Origin: Symbiodinium natans
Taxonomy: Eukaryota > Sar > Dinophyceae > Suessiales > Symbiodiniaceae
Reading direction: 5' to 3'
Length of the DNA: 61,000 nt
Assembly: GCA_905221605.1 (NCBI GenBank)
Contig: CAJNDS010002524.1
Span: forward strand, 137,749 to 198,748
Made by a program: the position numbers and the translations under genes. Positions 51,911-61,000 of the stretch are shown here, in pieces. Under the pieces are notes generated by a model that worked only from the letters and a program-made list of their open reading frames with translations, had not been told where the DNA came from and did no database searches. The first letter of the stretch is position 1. Each line of letters opens with the position of its first letter.

Positions 51911-53455
51911 ATGTCAACTTATGCCCTGGGCGAGGCGCTGCTGATGGCGATCTTCGCCGCTCGCAGAAGACTCGCTGCGCCGCAGGGAGCAGAAACAGAG
52001 AAGCGCGACCTGTAGGGTTTAGGGTTTAGGGGTTTAGGGGTTTAGGGGTTTAGGGGTTTAGGGGTTTAGGGGTTTAGGGGTTTAGGGGTTTAGGGGTTTA
52101 GGGGTTTAGGGTTCCGGGCCTCAACCCCCAAGGTTGAGGGGTTTTGGTTTTGGGGCTTGAAGATCCTCCCTACCAGCCTTCAGCTCTAAAGCCCCCCAAT
52201 GTCGCACGGTCCCTTCGGCTCATTCCTCGCAAATTTCGATAGAGTCCACATTCTACAGTGTTCCGCATTGTTCTTTGTTGTTCGTCATATTTTGCTCTAC
52301 GTATTATACTTTCTTCTCTATTTGGGCCCCTATTGCGCTGACTTCTTGCAGAATCTTAGAGTGCTTCACGGACCCGAATTTAGAACAACCACCCCAAGGG
52401 TTCAGGGTTTCAAGGCTTGTCGTAGGGTTCGGAGGGTCGAGATTTAGGGCTGTAGGGCATGGGCGTTTAGCCCTCATCGCAGTTTAGGGTTGGGGCTGCA
52501 AGGCTGATGCCATGTCTCTGCTGCGGAATTGCCCTGCGGGCTCAATCGGAGAAGTGAGGCTGTGCGCCGAGAGACTTCTTGGGAAATGTGGCTTTCTGAA
52601 ATGCATTGTGCCAGCAGCCTGCCAGCAAGTACTCATGTGACAACTGCAGCACTTCAGCATTACCAGGCTGCAAGGTTTGAGCCACTACATGGGGGTTTAC
52701 GAAAATTCGGGACCCCTAGTATAGACCCCAAATAGTGGGATTCCCTTGTGGCTTATAATAAGGACCCCAATAAGGTACCCCTATCACTTCGGAAACCCCC
52801 GCAAGACCTGTTGAGCCATGTTCCTGGAGCGGGCCAAAGATGGACTGCCCGGAAGTGGCAGCTTCAAGCCCGCGACAAGGAGGCTCGGAATCACCCTAAA
52901 CCCTAAACCCTAAAGTTCGGATACCGCAGAAGCCCTACTTGCAGGTTCAGGGTACTTCTAACCCAATTCTAAGTGTAAGGGTTAGAGTTGGGGTATATGT
53001 ACACTTATAGTTGGGTTCCCAAGTACCATGAACCTCCAAGTACCTGGAAGTCCTGAATGCCGTGAGGGATTGAAGCAAATTTGAACCCTAAACCCTAAAC
53101 CGTAAACCCTGAACCCTTGAAGCGGCCTATGCACCATGCTGTGGATGCATCATGTTAGTGGTATGTGCGTGTGCGTGTGTGTTCGTGTCATGTTCTGGCT
53201 ACGAATGTTTTGGAGAGCAAGATCGAAGGTGTGTGCAGAGCACGTCTGGCTACCCGGCTACCCCGAGGACCCCAATATCCCTGAACTAGGGAACGTTCCC
53301 TAAATCACACTGGGATCCCTGTTCTAGTACTTAAGGGACTTAAAGGATATTGGAGTCTCTGGTGCCTACCGACCTTTTGACATGCCTGCTGTGCAGGAAA
53401 GCTTGCTCAAGGCTGCGTACAAGAGATCAGGCTACTCGGTCGACAGCGCCAATGG
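51911..53455 (+). CDS. Unidentified exon-like segments
   Basis: Open + strand segments with coding-like composition: 51,911-52,015 (MSTYALGEALLMAIFAARRR, then TAG running into a repeat array), 52,511-52,636 (VRLCAERLLGKCGFLKCIVP), 52,813-52,890 (FLERAKDGLPGSGSF, just after a family D element) and about 53,382-53,452 (VQESLLKAAYKRSGYSVDSA, before a GC donor). No family recognised. They may be the 5' exons of the PPR gene that follows. Confidence 0.35.
52016..52108 (+). repeat. TTTAGGGG octamer array
   Basis: About ten nearly perfect copies of the eight-base unit TTTAGGGG between ordinary TTTAGGG units. The same variant occurs at 56,750-56,780 and, as CCCCTAAA, at 17,290-17,560. Confidence 0.95.
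52690..52802. mobile_element. Introner/MITE-like element, family D
   Basis: Ends TGGGGGTTTACGAAAATTCG and CACTTCGGAAACCCCCGC, with the shared 'tatagaccccaaatagtgggattccctt' core. It is flanked by exon-like segments on both sides. Confidence 0.75.
52938..53045. mobile_element. Introner/MITE-like element, family F
   Basis: Ends TACTTGCAGGTTCAGGGTAC and GTACCATGAACCTCCAAGTA are inverted. 'ccaattctaagtgtaagggtt' and 'acacttatagttggg' pair inside. Confidence 0.8.
53258..53368. mobile_element. Family I element, copy 1
   Basis: 'gaccccaatatccctgaactagggaacgttccctaaat..gggatccctgttc' with an inverted end 'aaaggatattggagtct'. A second, looser copy is at about 53,570-53,700 ('ggacgatatcccttggttagggaatcttccttagat'). 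Confidence 0.5.
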
Positions 53456-53702
53456 CAGGCACCGTCGTCCTCGACGTAGTCTGCGCCCGATCCCCCCCCA
53501 AACCCCCCTCAAGTTGCCAGTAGAGATCCTTGTTAGTGGTGTCCTCAAGGGCTCTAGTACTCTAGTCTGAAAATGTCGATAGGACCCTGGGCCTAGAAAT
53601 ATGGGGATCAGAATGGGCAAGACACTACCCAGGGACGATATCCCTTGGTTAGGGAATCTTCCTTAGATTGCAATCGGGATCCCAATACAACTTCAGGAAT
53701 AT

Positions 53703-53769
53703 GCCCTAAACCCTAAACCCTAAACCCTAAACCCTAAACCCTAAACCCTAAACCCTAAACCCTAAACCC
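53703..53769 (-). repeat. CCCTAAA array
   Basis: Nine copies followed by a 15-base G-run. Confidence 0.95.
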
Positions 53770-53929
53770 TTGGGGGGGGGGGGGGGTGAACTCTGGAAAC
53801 ATGAGGTAGGCTTCCTCTTGTTGTATAGAAATTTCCCGTTTGAGGGACACGTATCCTGGGTGCGTCCCTTGAGGGTTTAGGGTTTTAGGGTTTAGGGTTT
53901 AGGGTTTTATCCCATCCCCCTAATATTAA

Positions 53930-54240
53930 ACGGGGGCCCCCCCCCCCCCCCCCCCCCCCTTGTAAAAACTCGAAAAGTGTTTTTATTTTTAGGGGGTATT
54001 TTTATCGAAATGTCATAGTTTTAACTCATTAGACTGGACTCTCAACCCTAGACCCTCAAGCCTAAACCCTCTGAGGATTTTATTGGTGTTGAGGGATTTC
54101 TTGGAGGCCTGAACCCCCCCCCCCCCCCCCTGAATTCGGAATAGGGTTTTAAAGGCGGGGTTGGTTTCGGCAGGATTTTCCGGAAAGTGTTTTTATTATT
54201 AGGGGTCCATTTAATTAAAGGGGGAAGCGATTAGGATGTT
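53930..54240. other. Homopolymer-rich stretch with a partial direct repeat
   Basis: C-runs at 53,937-53,959 and 54,114-54,130, each followed by 'aaagtgtttttattattaggggg'-like sequence (53,975; 54,184). Probably two copies of one element with an expanded C-run. Confidence 0.5.
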
Positions 54241-54499
54241 TAGAACAGCCCCGATCTGGGTGAGTTTCCTGGCGCAAGCCACTGGCGATGTCCACTGCAG
54301 AGGATACGCGTCTGCCTCGCAGCATCTTAAGCATCTTTGGCTTGGCACGTCGTTTGATTCCAGACTTCCTGAGTCTAAGGACGTCCCGAAGCCCTAAACC
54401 CTAAACCCTAAACCCTCAACCCTAACCCCTAAACCCCAGACCCTAGACCCTAAACCCTAAATCCTAAACCCCCAATTCCTTATACCCATAGACCGGCAG

Positions 54500-57400
54500 G
54501 GCTCCCGCTTGTTGGCAGGCCGTGCTGAGTGTTCTGAGAGACCTCGAGGGACCAGCGCTTGGGCCCAGAGCCACCGACTCGGAGTTAGAGGTTTTGGGGT
54601 CTTAGGGTTTAGGGATTTCCTTGATAGGGTTTAGGGTTTAGGGTTTAGGGTTTCGGGTTTAGGGTTTAGGGTTTAGGGTTTAGGGTTTCGGGTTTAGGGT
54701 TTAGGGTTCAGGGTTCAGGGTTCAGGGTTTAGGGTGTGTGAACCAGAGAGCCCAATACCGTCCAATGCCCCTATATGTCAAGGATCACCCCTTAACTTGC
54801 AGGCGGGATATTAGTCGGCTTTAAGATCAAGGGGTGCTGGGGGTAGCCTCGATGCTATACTTACCAGTTAGGACTAGGGCTCTGGGGAGGTAGAATGTTC
54901 GCTTTAGCTTATGAACCGTTACGATATCCCCCCTGGACCATGCGCCTGCTCGCGCACATGGGAGTAGATTTTTTCGGGCGAGTCTAGGCAATCAGCCCGA
55001 GATCTTTCTGCACGCTTCCTGGTACTTGGAGGTTCATGGGGAGTTGGAAGTAGGGTTACAATGATGGTGATGGCAACTCTACTTAAAAGCCTGTTCAGGG
55101 TACTGTACTTATATAAGCTTACTAAGCCTTATAATTATGGTGATGGCATCTCTACTTAAAAGCCTGTTCAGGGTACTTATATAAGCTTACTAAGCCTAAA
55201 CCCTAAACCCTAAACCCTAAACCCTGTAGAAGCTTAGCACTTTGCCAAGGTCCTCAGCGCTGCCATCTCGGCCTTTCGCCTCGCTTCTCAGTGGCTGCGC
55301 GCCCTAACCCTCTTCCACGAAGCTTGGAGGTCCGGGGTTGGGGGGGGGGGGGGGGGGGGTTTAGGGTTTAGGGTTTAGGGTTTAGGGTTTGGCTACAGTG
55401 GTTCTTGGGCTGCTTGGCGGGGTGAGGCCGTGGCCCCAGGGTCCATGCACCCACGCAGTACGTATGGGTTATTTGCTTGCATTCATTGGGGGAGATTGGG
55501 CTTCAACAAGAACGATCTGGTAACCCTAAACCCTCAACCCTAAACCCATGGTGACTTTCAAGGACCAGACGGCTTATGCCGACCTTCATACACGCGCCAA
55601 ACCTTGATTCCGTTCAACCTATGTGTGAACGAGACCCCTCACCTGGCGACCAGCAGCTCATGAAACCAGCAAACGCCGGTGCTCATACAGTACCTTTACG
55701 ACCCAAGTATATATTAAACCCACAGCTTAAAGCCTACGCCCCAAAACCGACTCAAACGCAGAGGTAATTACACTCACCCTTCGCGTAGCAGGGGGCTTTG
55801 TGGAGCCTTGACTTCGCCCAAACCTCCAATTGTAGCTCTTTTGTTTTGAGGGGCGGGGGGGGGGGGGGGGGGGGGCTCATTTCTCGTCTCCTTCAAAATC
55901 CAGTAACCTAATTCTTAGGTCCCTGCTAGCAGAGGGAAAGCTGGGTAGGGCCTGATCTACAGAGCTTCTGCATGCGGACAGGAACCATGCCAGGATAGGT
56001 TCTCACGCCTGACATTGTGTAATCCCCATGCTTTATAAGGGATGATAGGGCAAGAGCTACTAAACATGGAGTTGTACCCTCACCCCTAAACCCTAAATCT
56101 CAATATTTAGTAGGCAGGTGTGACAGATTGCAGCACGGACAAAAGACCTTGTTAGAGAACAGGTTTAGGGTTTTGGGTTTAGAGTGTAGTGTTTAGGGAA
56201 AATTCCCTGCATGGAAGCTTTAGAGTGTAGGATTTAGGGCACATTCCCTACAACATAGGATTTTAAGACGGATTGAAGGAATATCCTTGGCCCTGCAAGG
56301 GGTTCCGACATTATAGCTTCAGGGCGCTTCATGCATGGACCACTATACCCAAGCCCCATACCGTAAATCCCCCAAACCCTAAACCCTAAACCCTACACAA
56401 CGCTAGAAAACCCAAACTAACCCTAAACCCTAAACCCTAAACCCTAAACCCTAAACCCTAAACCCTAAACCCTAAACCCTAAACCCTAAACCCTAAACCC
56501 TAAACCCTAAACCCTAAACCCTAAACCCTAAACCCTAAACCCTAAACCCTAAACCCTAAACCCTAAACCCTAAACCCTAAACCCTAAACCCCAACCCCGT
56601 AAGAACCCTCTATAGGCCCCAAGCCGGATTGGAGTCTCTGGAAGGCGCCGCGAGTCCCTCGACGTCGCGGTGGTCACGGCCGCCCTGTCGGCGGCACAGC
56701 GCGGGGGAGCTTGGCAGGCAGCTGAAACGGGTTTAGGGTTTTGGGGTTTAGGGGTTTAGGGGTTTAGGGGTTTAGGGGTTTAGGGTTTAGGGTTGAGGGT
56801 TGAGGGTTTAGGGGTCGGTTTAGGGTTTAGGGCTTTAGGGGTTGAGGGTTTAGGGGTTTAGGGTTTAGGGTGATGCACCAAATACCCCAAGAAAGTAGGA
56901 ATACGGTAACCGGTAGTGTCGTGGGCCCGAAACCCGAGGCTTGTCCAGGTTTGATGCTTTCGGGGGGGGGGGGGGGGGTATTATGGTTCAGGGTTTAGTG
57001 TTTTGGGTTTTGGCTTTAGCGTTTAGGGTTTAGGGTTTAGGGTTTATGGCTTGGTGGGCTGCTTCGGGGTACAAGGCTGCAGGACGATTAGCGACTGGCG
57101 TCCGGCCTAGGCCATACCTGCAACCCCAAGTACCTACAGCTTACTAGGAATTGCCCCCTTTCATTAAATAGGTATAAGGGTATAACCCATTAAACTGCAG
57201 ATAATTGGGGTTACAGGTAGGCAGACGTGATGCTGAGATTGTTCCGTCGGAGGATGGCACATTTTTAGTGTGTCAAGACGCCCTACACCCTGAGCCTTTA
57301 CCTCTTGCTGCTGCTGAACGCGTGCTTCGAGGTGGCTCTTTCCCTGCTCGAGTCCATGGATAACTGGAGCATAAGCGCTGCACCCAGTGCGGATGTTTTT

Positions 57401-60400
57401 GAAACTTGCTTGTCGATCGGGATGCAGTAGTATTCCTGTGGTTACGTGGCCATTGCTAGAGGGTGTAGAACCAAAGTACTCAACAAGGATCCCAAACCGG
57501 GTTCCCTGGAGTAACTTATATACCCAAACCTGGTTCCCTGGAGTAACTTATATACCCATACAGACGGGAGATGTACCACAATTACTGGTATATGTCCGCG
57601 GGTTGAGTGTATTTAGGTTGCTCTTGCTACAACCCAATAGCCCTGAACCCTAAACCCTAAACCCACCCTAAACCCTAAATCCTACATCCTAAACCCTAAA
57701 CCCTTAACCCTAAACCCTGAACCCTACAAGGCCCGGATGTCATCGCCTGCAATGCAGCCTTAACGGCCTGCGCCGCATGCAGCTGGAGATTGGCGCCGCG
57801 GCGGCACGGACTTCTTGAAGTCAATCTGCCTAGAGCAACCTGTAGCTTTAATAGTAATATCAGTATTAGTCGTAGTATTGAAAAAGTTAAGATTCATATT
57901 AGTACTCCTATCATTACTATGAGAGATAAGACAAGGAAGAGACCCAGGTTTTGCCAGTCCAAGTTTTTGGAGCTATACCAGTTACTCAGTCTAGCTACAC
58001 CCTTGTGAGTTTCATACAGCATGCAGGCACAGCCAAGTGCCTTTGTCTTGCACTTTATGCCATTATGCACAGCGCATGACATGGGGGTGCGGGGGGGGGG
58101 GGGGGGTTGTTTTAGGTGGCCACTGGCAAGACAATCCTCTGCCTTGCACTGCAAGTGTGTCATCTCTTGGTTTAGGTTGACGCGTAAGCGCGTTGAAAGC
58201 TGGGCTTTGCCCCGACAGTGTTGCAAGATAGATTCAGAGCGTTCAGCAGGCAGCAACATGGGCAGACGGGCGAGTGAGTTGGGGGAGTTCCATCCTGCGC
58301 CTGCCTGGAGTGCACTCTAAGACGATATCCAGTCCAAGCACAGCCGTACTGTGAGTGGCTACCGTGGTTTCTGTGAGTGTGGAAGGCCGGTTTTCGAAAA
58401 GTTCGCTGTGTGGGTCATGCGAACTTGGTGGGCGAAGCATGAAAAACTATGACTTGACCCGAGAAGATCTCTCAGGAACCCTCCCTCCTCCCCCCCCCCT
58501 CCCCCGTGCGCGTGCGACCCTCGCGCGTGTGATGTCTCCTAAACTGGATGAAGCCCCTCGTCCTCCCAGGATTCCGTAACCCGATTTGCATGCACTCACC
58601 CGCGCGTTCCCAAACCCGATATGGGGGTTTCCGAAATTACGGGGTCCTGATTATAAGGGAATCCTACTAATTCAGGGCCTCTTGTTGTCGTAAACCCGAT
58701 TTGAATTTTCTTCCCTCCTAGCCACAGAGGCGCAGAACCCCTTTCAAAGCACAAAGTTCTTAACTACTATTTGTACCCCCTCAAAACTATAAAGGGTAGT
58801 ATAGGGAGTGTTTTTTATTTTTGGGCAGGTTCTTAAACAAGTTGTACATAAGGGTTATAAAAGCCGGTGGTCTCTTTTCCTGTTGCCCTTATACCTTCAT
58901 AATAGCCCCTAGATACCCTAATAAGAACCCCCTGCAAAACAGAAACCCTACTTAAAGAGACCACCAACCAATATAGGATAAAGGTCTTTGGCCAGTTAAG
59001 ATTGTTTCCTACCCCCAAGAAGACCCACAGCTGATGAGGCCCGACAAGGGGCTTCCAAAAAGGGTGCCCAAGAGGCAAAGCCCTAAAACCCTGAAGCCTA
59101 AAACCCTCAAACCCGCAAGGCCCCGAAGGGCGCAGAAGAGACCCAAAGATCCGTTTTAATCGTATACAAACACCCCCCCCCATCATTCCATAATACATTT
59201 GTATTTGGGTGTATTCAATATTAGGGGAAAGGGGGGTTTACTCTTGGGGGGAAGGGTTCACGGTTGCCCCTTCCAAGCAATTTGAGAGACCCCTCCCCTG
59301 GAATTCCCCAATCTAGTTGAACATCTCTTCCAGGATTCCCAAACCCGATTTGCGTTTTTCCAAATCGAGGTTTACGATAATAAGGGACCCGAATATAGAC
59401 CCCCGAAATAGTAGGATCCCCTTATAATAAGGACCCCAATACAGTACCCCTAATATCGTAAACCGCCACATCGATCTTTAAGCACCAACCTCCCCGCCCC
59501 CCCGCCTGCCTCCTTTGCCCTCTGAAATCTTTCTCTTTCGCACCATCAACCAGCCTTTGACTACCAACCTCTTTCCTTTTTTGAAAATCAACATACAAGC
59601 AATGTACCGTATTCCAGGCCTTCAAAGACCCAAAGGCCCAATAGTTCAGGTCGACCCCGCCCACGTGTCTGCTTCTCAGGTGTTGCAGCTACTGGGTTCT
59701 TTCCCGTCGAGAAGGTTGACACCAGACGTTCCCTGGCCTCTCACAGGTTTTGTGCCACCCTTGTTTCCTCTGAAACCTCTACCTAGCGTAACCCATATAC
59801 GCTGAAACATATGTAAGTAGGCCTTTAAAGAAAGTAACATGTGCGTCACTTGTTTCAGGATTAGTTTCCTCTATAGGTGCGGTTTAACCCCAAGCCCCAA
59901 ACCCTGGACCCGAAACCCTAAACTCTAAAGGTACACCTTGGGATGTTCCCCCTTACACTAACAGTCCTTAAAGAGGATTATAGTCCCCCTCTCGCAATCC
60001 CGAATAAGCACTTTACGAAAAGGGGGAACGTCCCAAGGTGCACCCCCTAAACCCTAAACCCTAAACCCTAAACCCTAAACCCTAAACCCTAAACCCTAAA
60101 CCCTAAACCCTAAACCCTAAACCCATTTTAAGGGCTTCAAAGAGACGACGGAGGTGGTGTCTTTCTCCGTTGCCGCCAGCGCCTGCCGCAGCACGCAGTG
60201 GCAGGAGGCCCAGCCGGTCATGTCCGGTTTAGGGTTTAGAGTTTAGGGTCTAGGGTCTAGGGTCTAGGGTCCAGGGTCCAGGGTCCAGGGTCGAAGGTCA
60301 TGTCCGGTTTGGGGGTTTCTGGGTCTTTGTTGGTTATCACTTTACATTTCTGTCATACTTGATTCCCAAGAAGGAAACGAAACGATAAATATTGCCCCAA

Positions 60401-61000
60401 CAAGGAAGCAGGCTTGTGGGGGGGGGGGGGGCGACGCTTTAAAGCTAGATGGGCTCGTAAACCCCACGTTGCTTAACCCTAGCTCGAAGGCCTTCAAGGT
60501 TGCATGTGCCAGGGTTTGGGGTTAAGGGTTTCGAGTTTAGGGTTTCGGGTTTAGGGTTTAAGGCTTACTTGTAGGGCTTACATGCCATCCACGACCTTCA
60601 AATGACTCACAATGATGGGCTGGTCCTCTCGCGGTGTTGGCCACGACACCCTCAGGAAACACAGAGCCCTCAATTTGGTAGTTTGGGCAGGCCGCAGCAT
60701 GAGGCCACCGGTAGGGTTTAGGGTTTAGGGTTTAGGGTTTAGGGTTCAGGGTTCAGGGTTTAGGGTTTACGCAGCCAGTGGTGGCTCGCTACACTTGCTG
60801 CAACTTGGATGGCCCTAAATCGCAAACCCTATACACCCTGAGCCCCACAAAGAGCCCTAAACCCAAACCCCATAAACCTCAAGCCCTAAGAGAAACCTGA
60901 AACCCGGCAAGCCCAAAGCCCCAAAAAGAGCCCAAAACCCTCTTCCACTGTAAGCTTACCACCCCACCCCCCCTAAACCCTAAACCCGAAACCCGAAACC
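54500..61000 (+). CDS. Pentatricopeptide-repeat (PPR) protein gene, second copy, running off the window
   Basis: Exons encode PPR helix pairs of the W-containing kind common in dinoflagellates: 54,500-54,590 (APACWQAVLSVLRDLEGPAL; GT donor), 55,250-55,321 (VLSAAISAFRLASQWLRALT then LFHE; GC donor; exactly in phase with the first), about 56,645-56,730 (VVTAALSAAQRGGAWQAAE; donor at GTTTAGGG), about 57,279-57,400 (LNACFEVALSLLESM), 57,731 to about 57,793 (PDVIACNAALTACAACSW) and 60,145-60,226 (VVSFSVAASACRSTQWQEAQ then PVMS; donor GTTTAGGG). PPR proteins bind single-stranded RNA in chloroplasts or mitochondria; the targeting peptide was not found. The gene continues to the right edge (possible exon near 60,776). 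Each exon covers about one to two repeats. One gene is inferred from motif and phase. Confidence 0.75.
54605..54735 (+). repeat. TTTAGGG array with TTTCGGG and TTCAGGG variants
   Basis: Starts just after the donor at 54,591; about 17 units. Confidence 0.9.
55020..55198. mobile_element. Family F element with an internal duplication
   Basis: Begins GGTACTTGGAGGTTCATGGG. A 75-80-base segment starting 'atggtgatggcaactctact' is tandemly repeated, and the expected right end is replaced by CCCTAAA repeats. Confidence 0.65.
55330..55392 (+). repeat. G-run followed by TTTAGGG array
   Basis: About 18 G then five TTTAGGG units, immediately after the PPR exon ending 55,321. Confidence 0.9.
55393..56400. 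other. PPR intron region without recognised exon
   Basis: Short open segments, a G-run (55,851-55,875) and short telomeric motifs. No further PPR helix recognised. Confidence 0.4.
56402..56592 (-). repeat. Longest uniform CCCTAAA array
   Basis: About 27 uninterrupted copies, ending 53 bases before the PPR exon at 56,645. A TTTAGGG/TTTAGGGG array (56,731-56,870) starts at that exon's donor. Confidence 0.97.
56731..56872 (+). repeat. TTTAGGG/TTTAGGGG array at a PPR donor
   Basis: The intron begins within the array (ACGG|GTTTAGGG). Four octamer units are followed by mixed TTGAGGG units. Confidence 0.92.
57115..57219. mobile_element. Family P inverted-repeat element
   Basis: Ends TACCTGCAACCCCAA and TTGGGGTTACAGGTA are inverted repeats about 105 bp apart, with 'cattaaataggtataagggtataaccc' inside. 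Single copy seen. Confidence 0.7.
57491..57562. repeat. Tandem duplication, 36-bp unit
   Basis: 'ggttccctggagtaacttat' + 'atacccaaacc' occurs twice in direct order, differing at one or two bases. Confidence 0.95.
58618..58698. mobile_element. Introner/MITE-like element, family D, short copy
   Basis: TATGGGGGTTTCCGAAATTA to TGTTGTCGTAAACCCG; 'ggggtcctgattataagggaatcctacta' is the reverse complement of the family core. Confidence 0.65.
58753..58850. mobile_element. Family G element, diverged
   Basis: 'ctactatttgtaccccctc' and 'ttgggcaggttcttaaacaagttgta' mark the two ends; it lacks the long T/G runs. Confidence 0.5.
58866..58977. mobile_element. Family R inverted-repeat element
   Basis: GGTGGTCTCTTTTCC at the left and TTAAAGAGACCACC at the right, about 110 bp apart. 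Single copy seen. Confidence 0.5.
59365..59470. mobile_element. Introner/MITE-like element, family D
   Basis: 'gaggtttacgataataagggacccgaatatagacccccgaaatagtaggatccccttataataaggaccccaatacagtacccctaatatcgtaaac'; the ends GTTTACGATA and TATCGTAAAC are a perfect 10-bp inverted repeat. Confidence 0.8.
59930..60044. mobile_element. Introner/MITE-like element, family B, best copy
   Basis: 25-bp inverted ends with two mismatches (left begins GGTACACCTTGGGATGTTCC; right ends GGAACGTCCCAAGGTGCACC). The right end abuts a CCCTAAA array that leads to the PPR exon at 60,145. Confidence 0.85.
60046..60124 (-). repeat. CCCTAAA array
   Basis: Eleven copies ending 20 bases before the PPR exon at 60,145. Confidence 0.97.
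60216..60310 (+). repeat. Variant TTTAGGG array flanked by a 15-bp direct repeat
   Basis: GGTCATGTCCGGTTT at 60,216-60,230 (exon end plus donor) is repeated exactly at 60,296-60,310. Between them the units change stepwise: TTTAGGG, then three TCTAGGG, three TCCAGGG. Confidence 0.95.
60714..60770 (+). repeat. TTTAGGG array with two TTCAGGG units
   Basis: Eight units; a possible PPR exon follows at about 60,776. Confidence 0.93.

Larger units (their letters stand above)
57840..60144. other. Long PPR intron region rich in elements
   Basis: Holds family D (58,618-58,698 and 59,365-59,470), family G (58,753-58,850), family R (58,866-58,977), family B (59,930-60,044), a G-run (58,089-58,106) and a CCCTAAA array (60,046-60,124). 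Open frames at 57,790-58,320 and 59,515-59,805 are unrecognised. Confidence 0.6.

Noticed and set aside
3275-61000. Reading the telomeric repeats as a chromosome end or subtelomere
   Set aside because: Tracts are short, in both orientations, and interspersed with collinear exons of one CLC gene over 20 kb.
1-61000. Dinoflagellate spliced-leader relics, tRNA, rRNA or snRNA genes
   Set aside because: I looked for the conserved leader end (TTTTGGCTCAAG) and for cloverleaf-like or rRNA-like sequence by eye and found none; a proper search might still find diverged copies.

Overview
This window is nuclear DNA of a eukaryote, most likely a dinoflagellate. All recognisable coding sequence lies on the + strand, in very short exons (about 40 to 130 bases). 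The introns I could place by reading frame and homology mostly begin with GC, less often GT and once GA, and end in AG. The gene set (pentatricopeptide-repeat proteins, a HEAT-repeat protein, a CLC chloride transporter, an alpha/beta hydrolase) and the same-strand gene order also fit dinoflagellates. There is no bacterial operon, ribosomal RNA or transfer RNA that I can see. Species cannot be read from the sequence.

Layout, all + strand: a HEAT-repeat protein gene (about 1.2 to 5.7 kb, ends uncertain); a compact alpha/beta-hydrolase gene (9,316 to 11,163, start and stop visible); a first PPR-type gene (about 11.9 to 20.9 kb); exon-like segments of an unidentified protein (21.9 to 24.5 kb); a large CLC-family Cl-/H+ exchanger gene (about 26.35 kb to 47.65 or 48.86 kb, more than 20 exons, many joined in phase); unidentified exon-like segments (51.9 to 53.5 kb); and a second PPR gene (54.5 kb to beyond the window).

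The striking feature is what fills the introns. Dozens of tracts of the plant/alveolate telomere unit TTTAGGG, or its complement CCCTAAA, sit between exons across the window. They are not a chromosome end, because one CLC protein reads collinearly through about 20 kb of them. They show polarity: TTTAGGG tracts usually start at or just after a 5' splice site, and CCCTAAA tracts usually lie just before a 3' splice site. Many introns could therefore fold with their ends paired. GTTTAGG often supplies the GT donor, and CTAAAC resembles a branch-point sequence.

The rest of the intron space holds at least a dozen families of short (about 65 to 160 bp) elements with terminal inverted repeats, resembling MITEs or introners. 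Several families have four to eight copies in this window. Some sit exactly between exons, one has an 8-bp target duplication, some are placed back to back, and some contain a telomeric tract. Microsatellites and minisatellites make up most of what remains.

Exon limits were set by eye from reading frame, splice dinucleotides and remembered family motifs. Those given to the base in the CLC gene join in phase; others are approximate.
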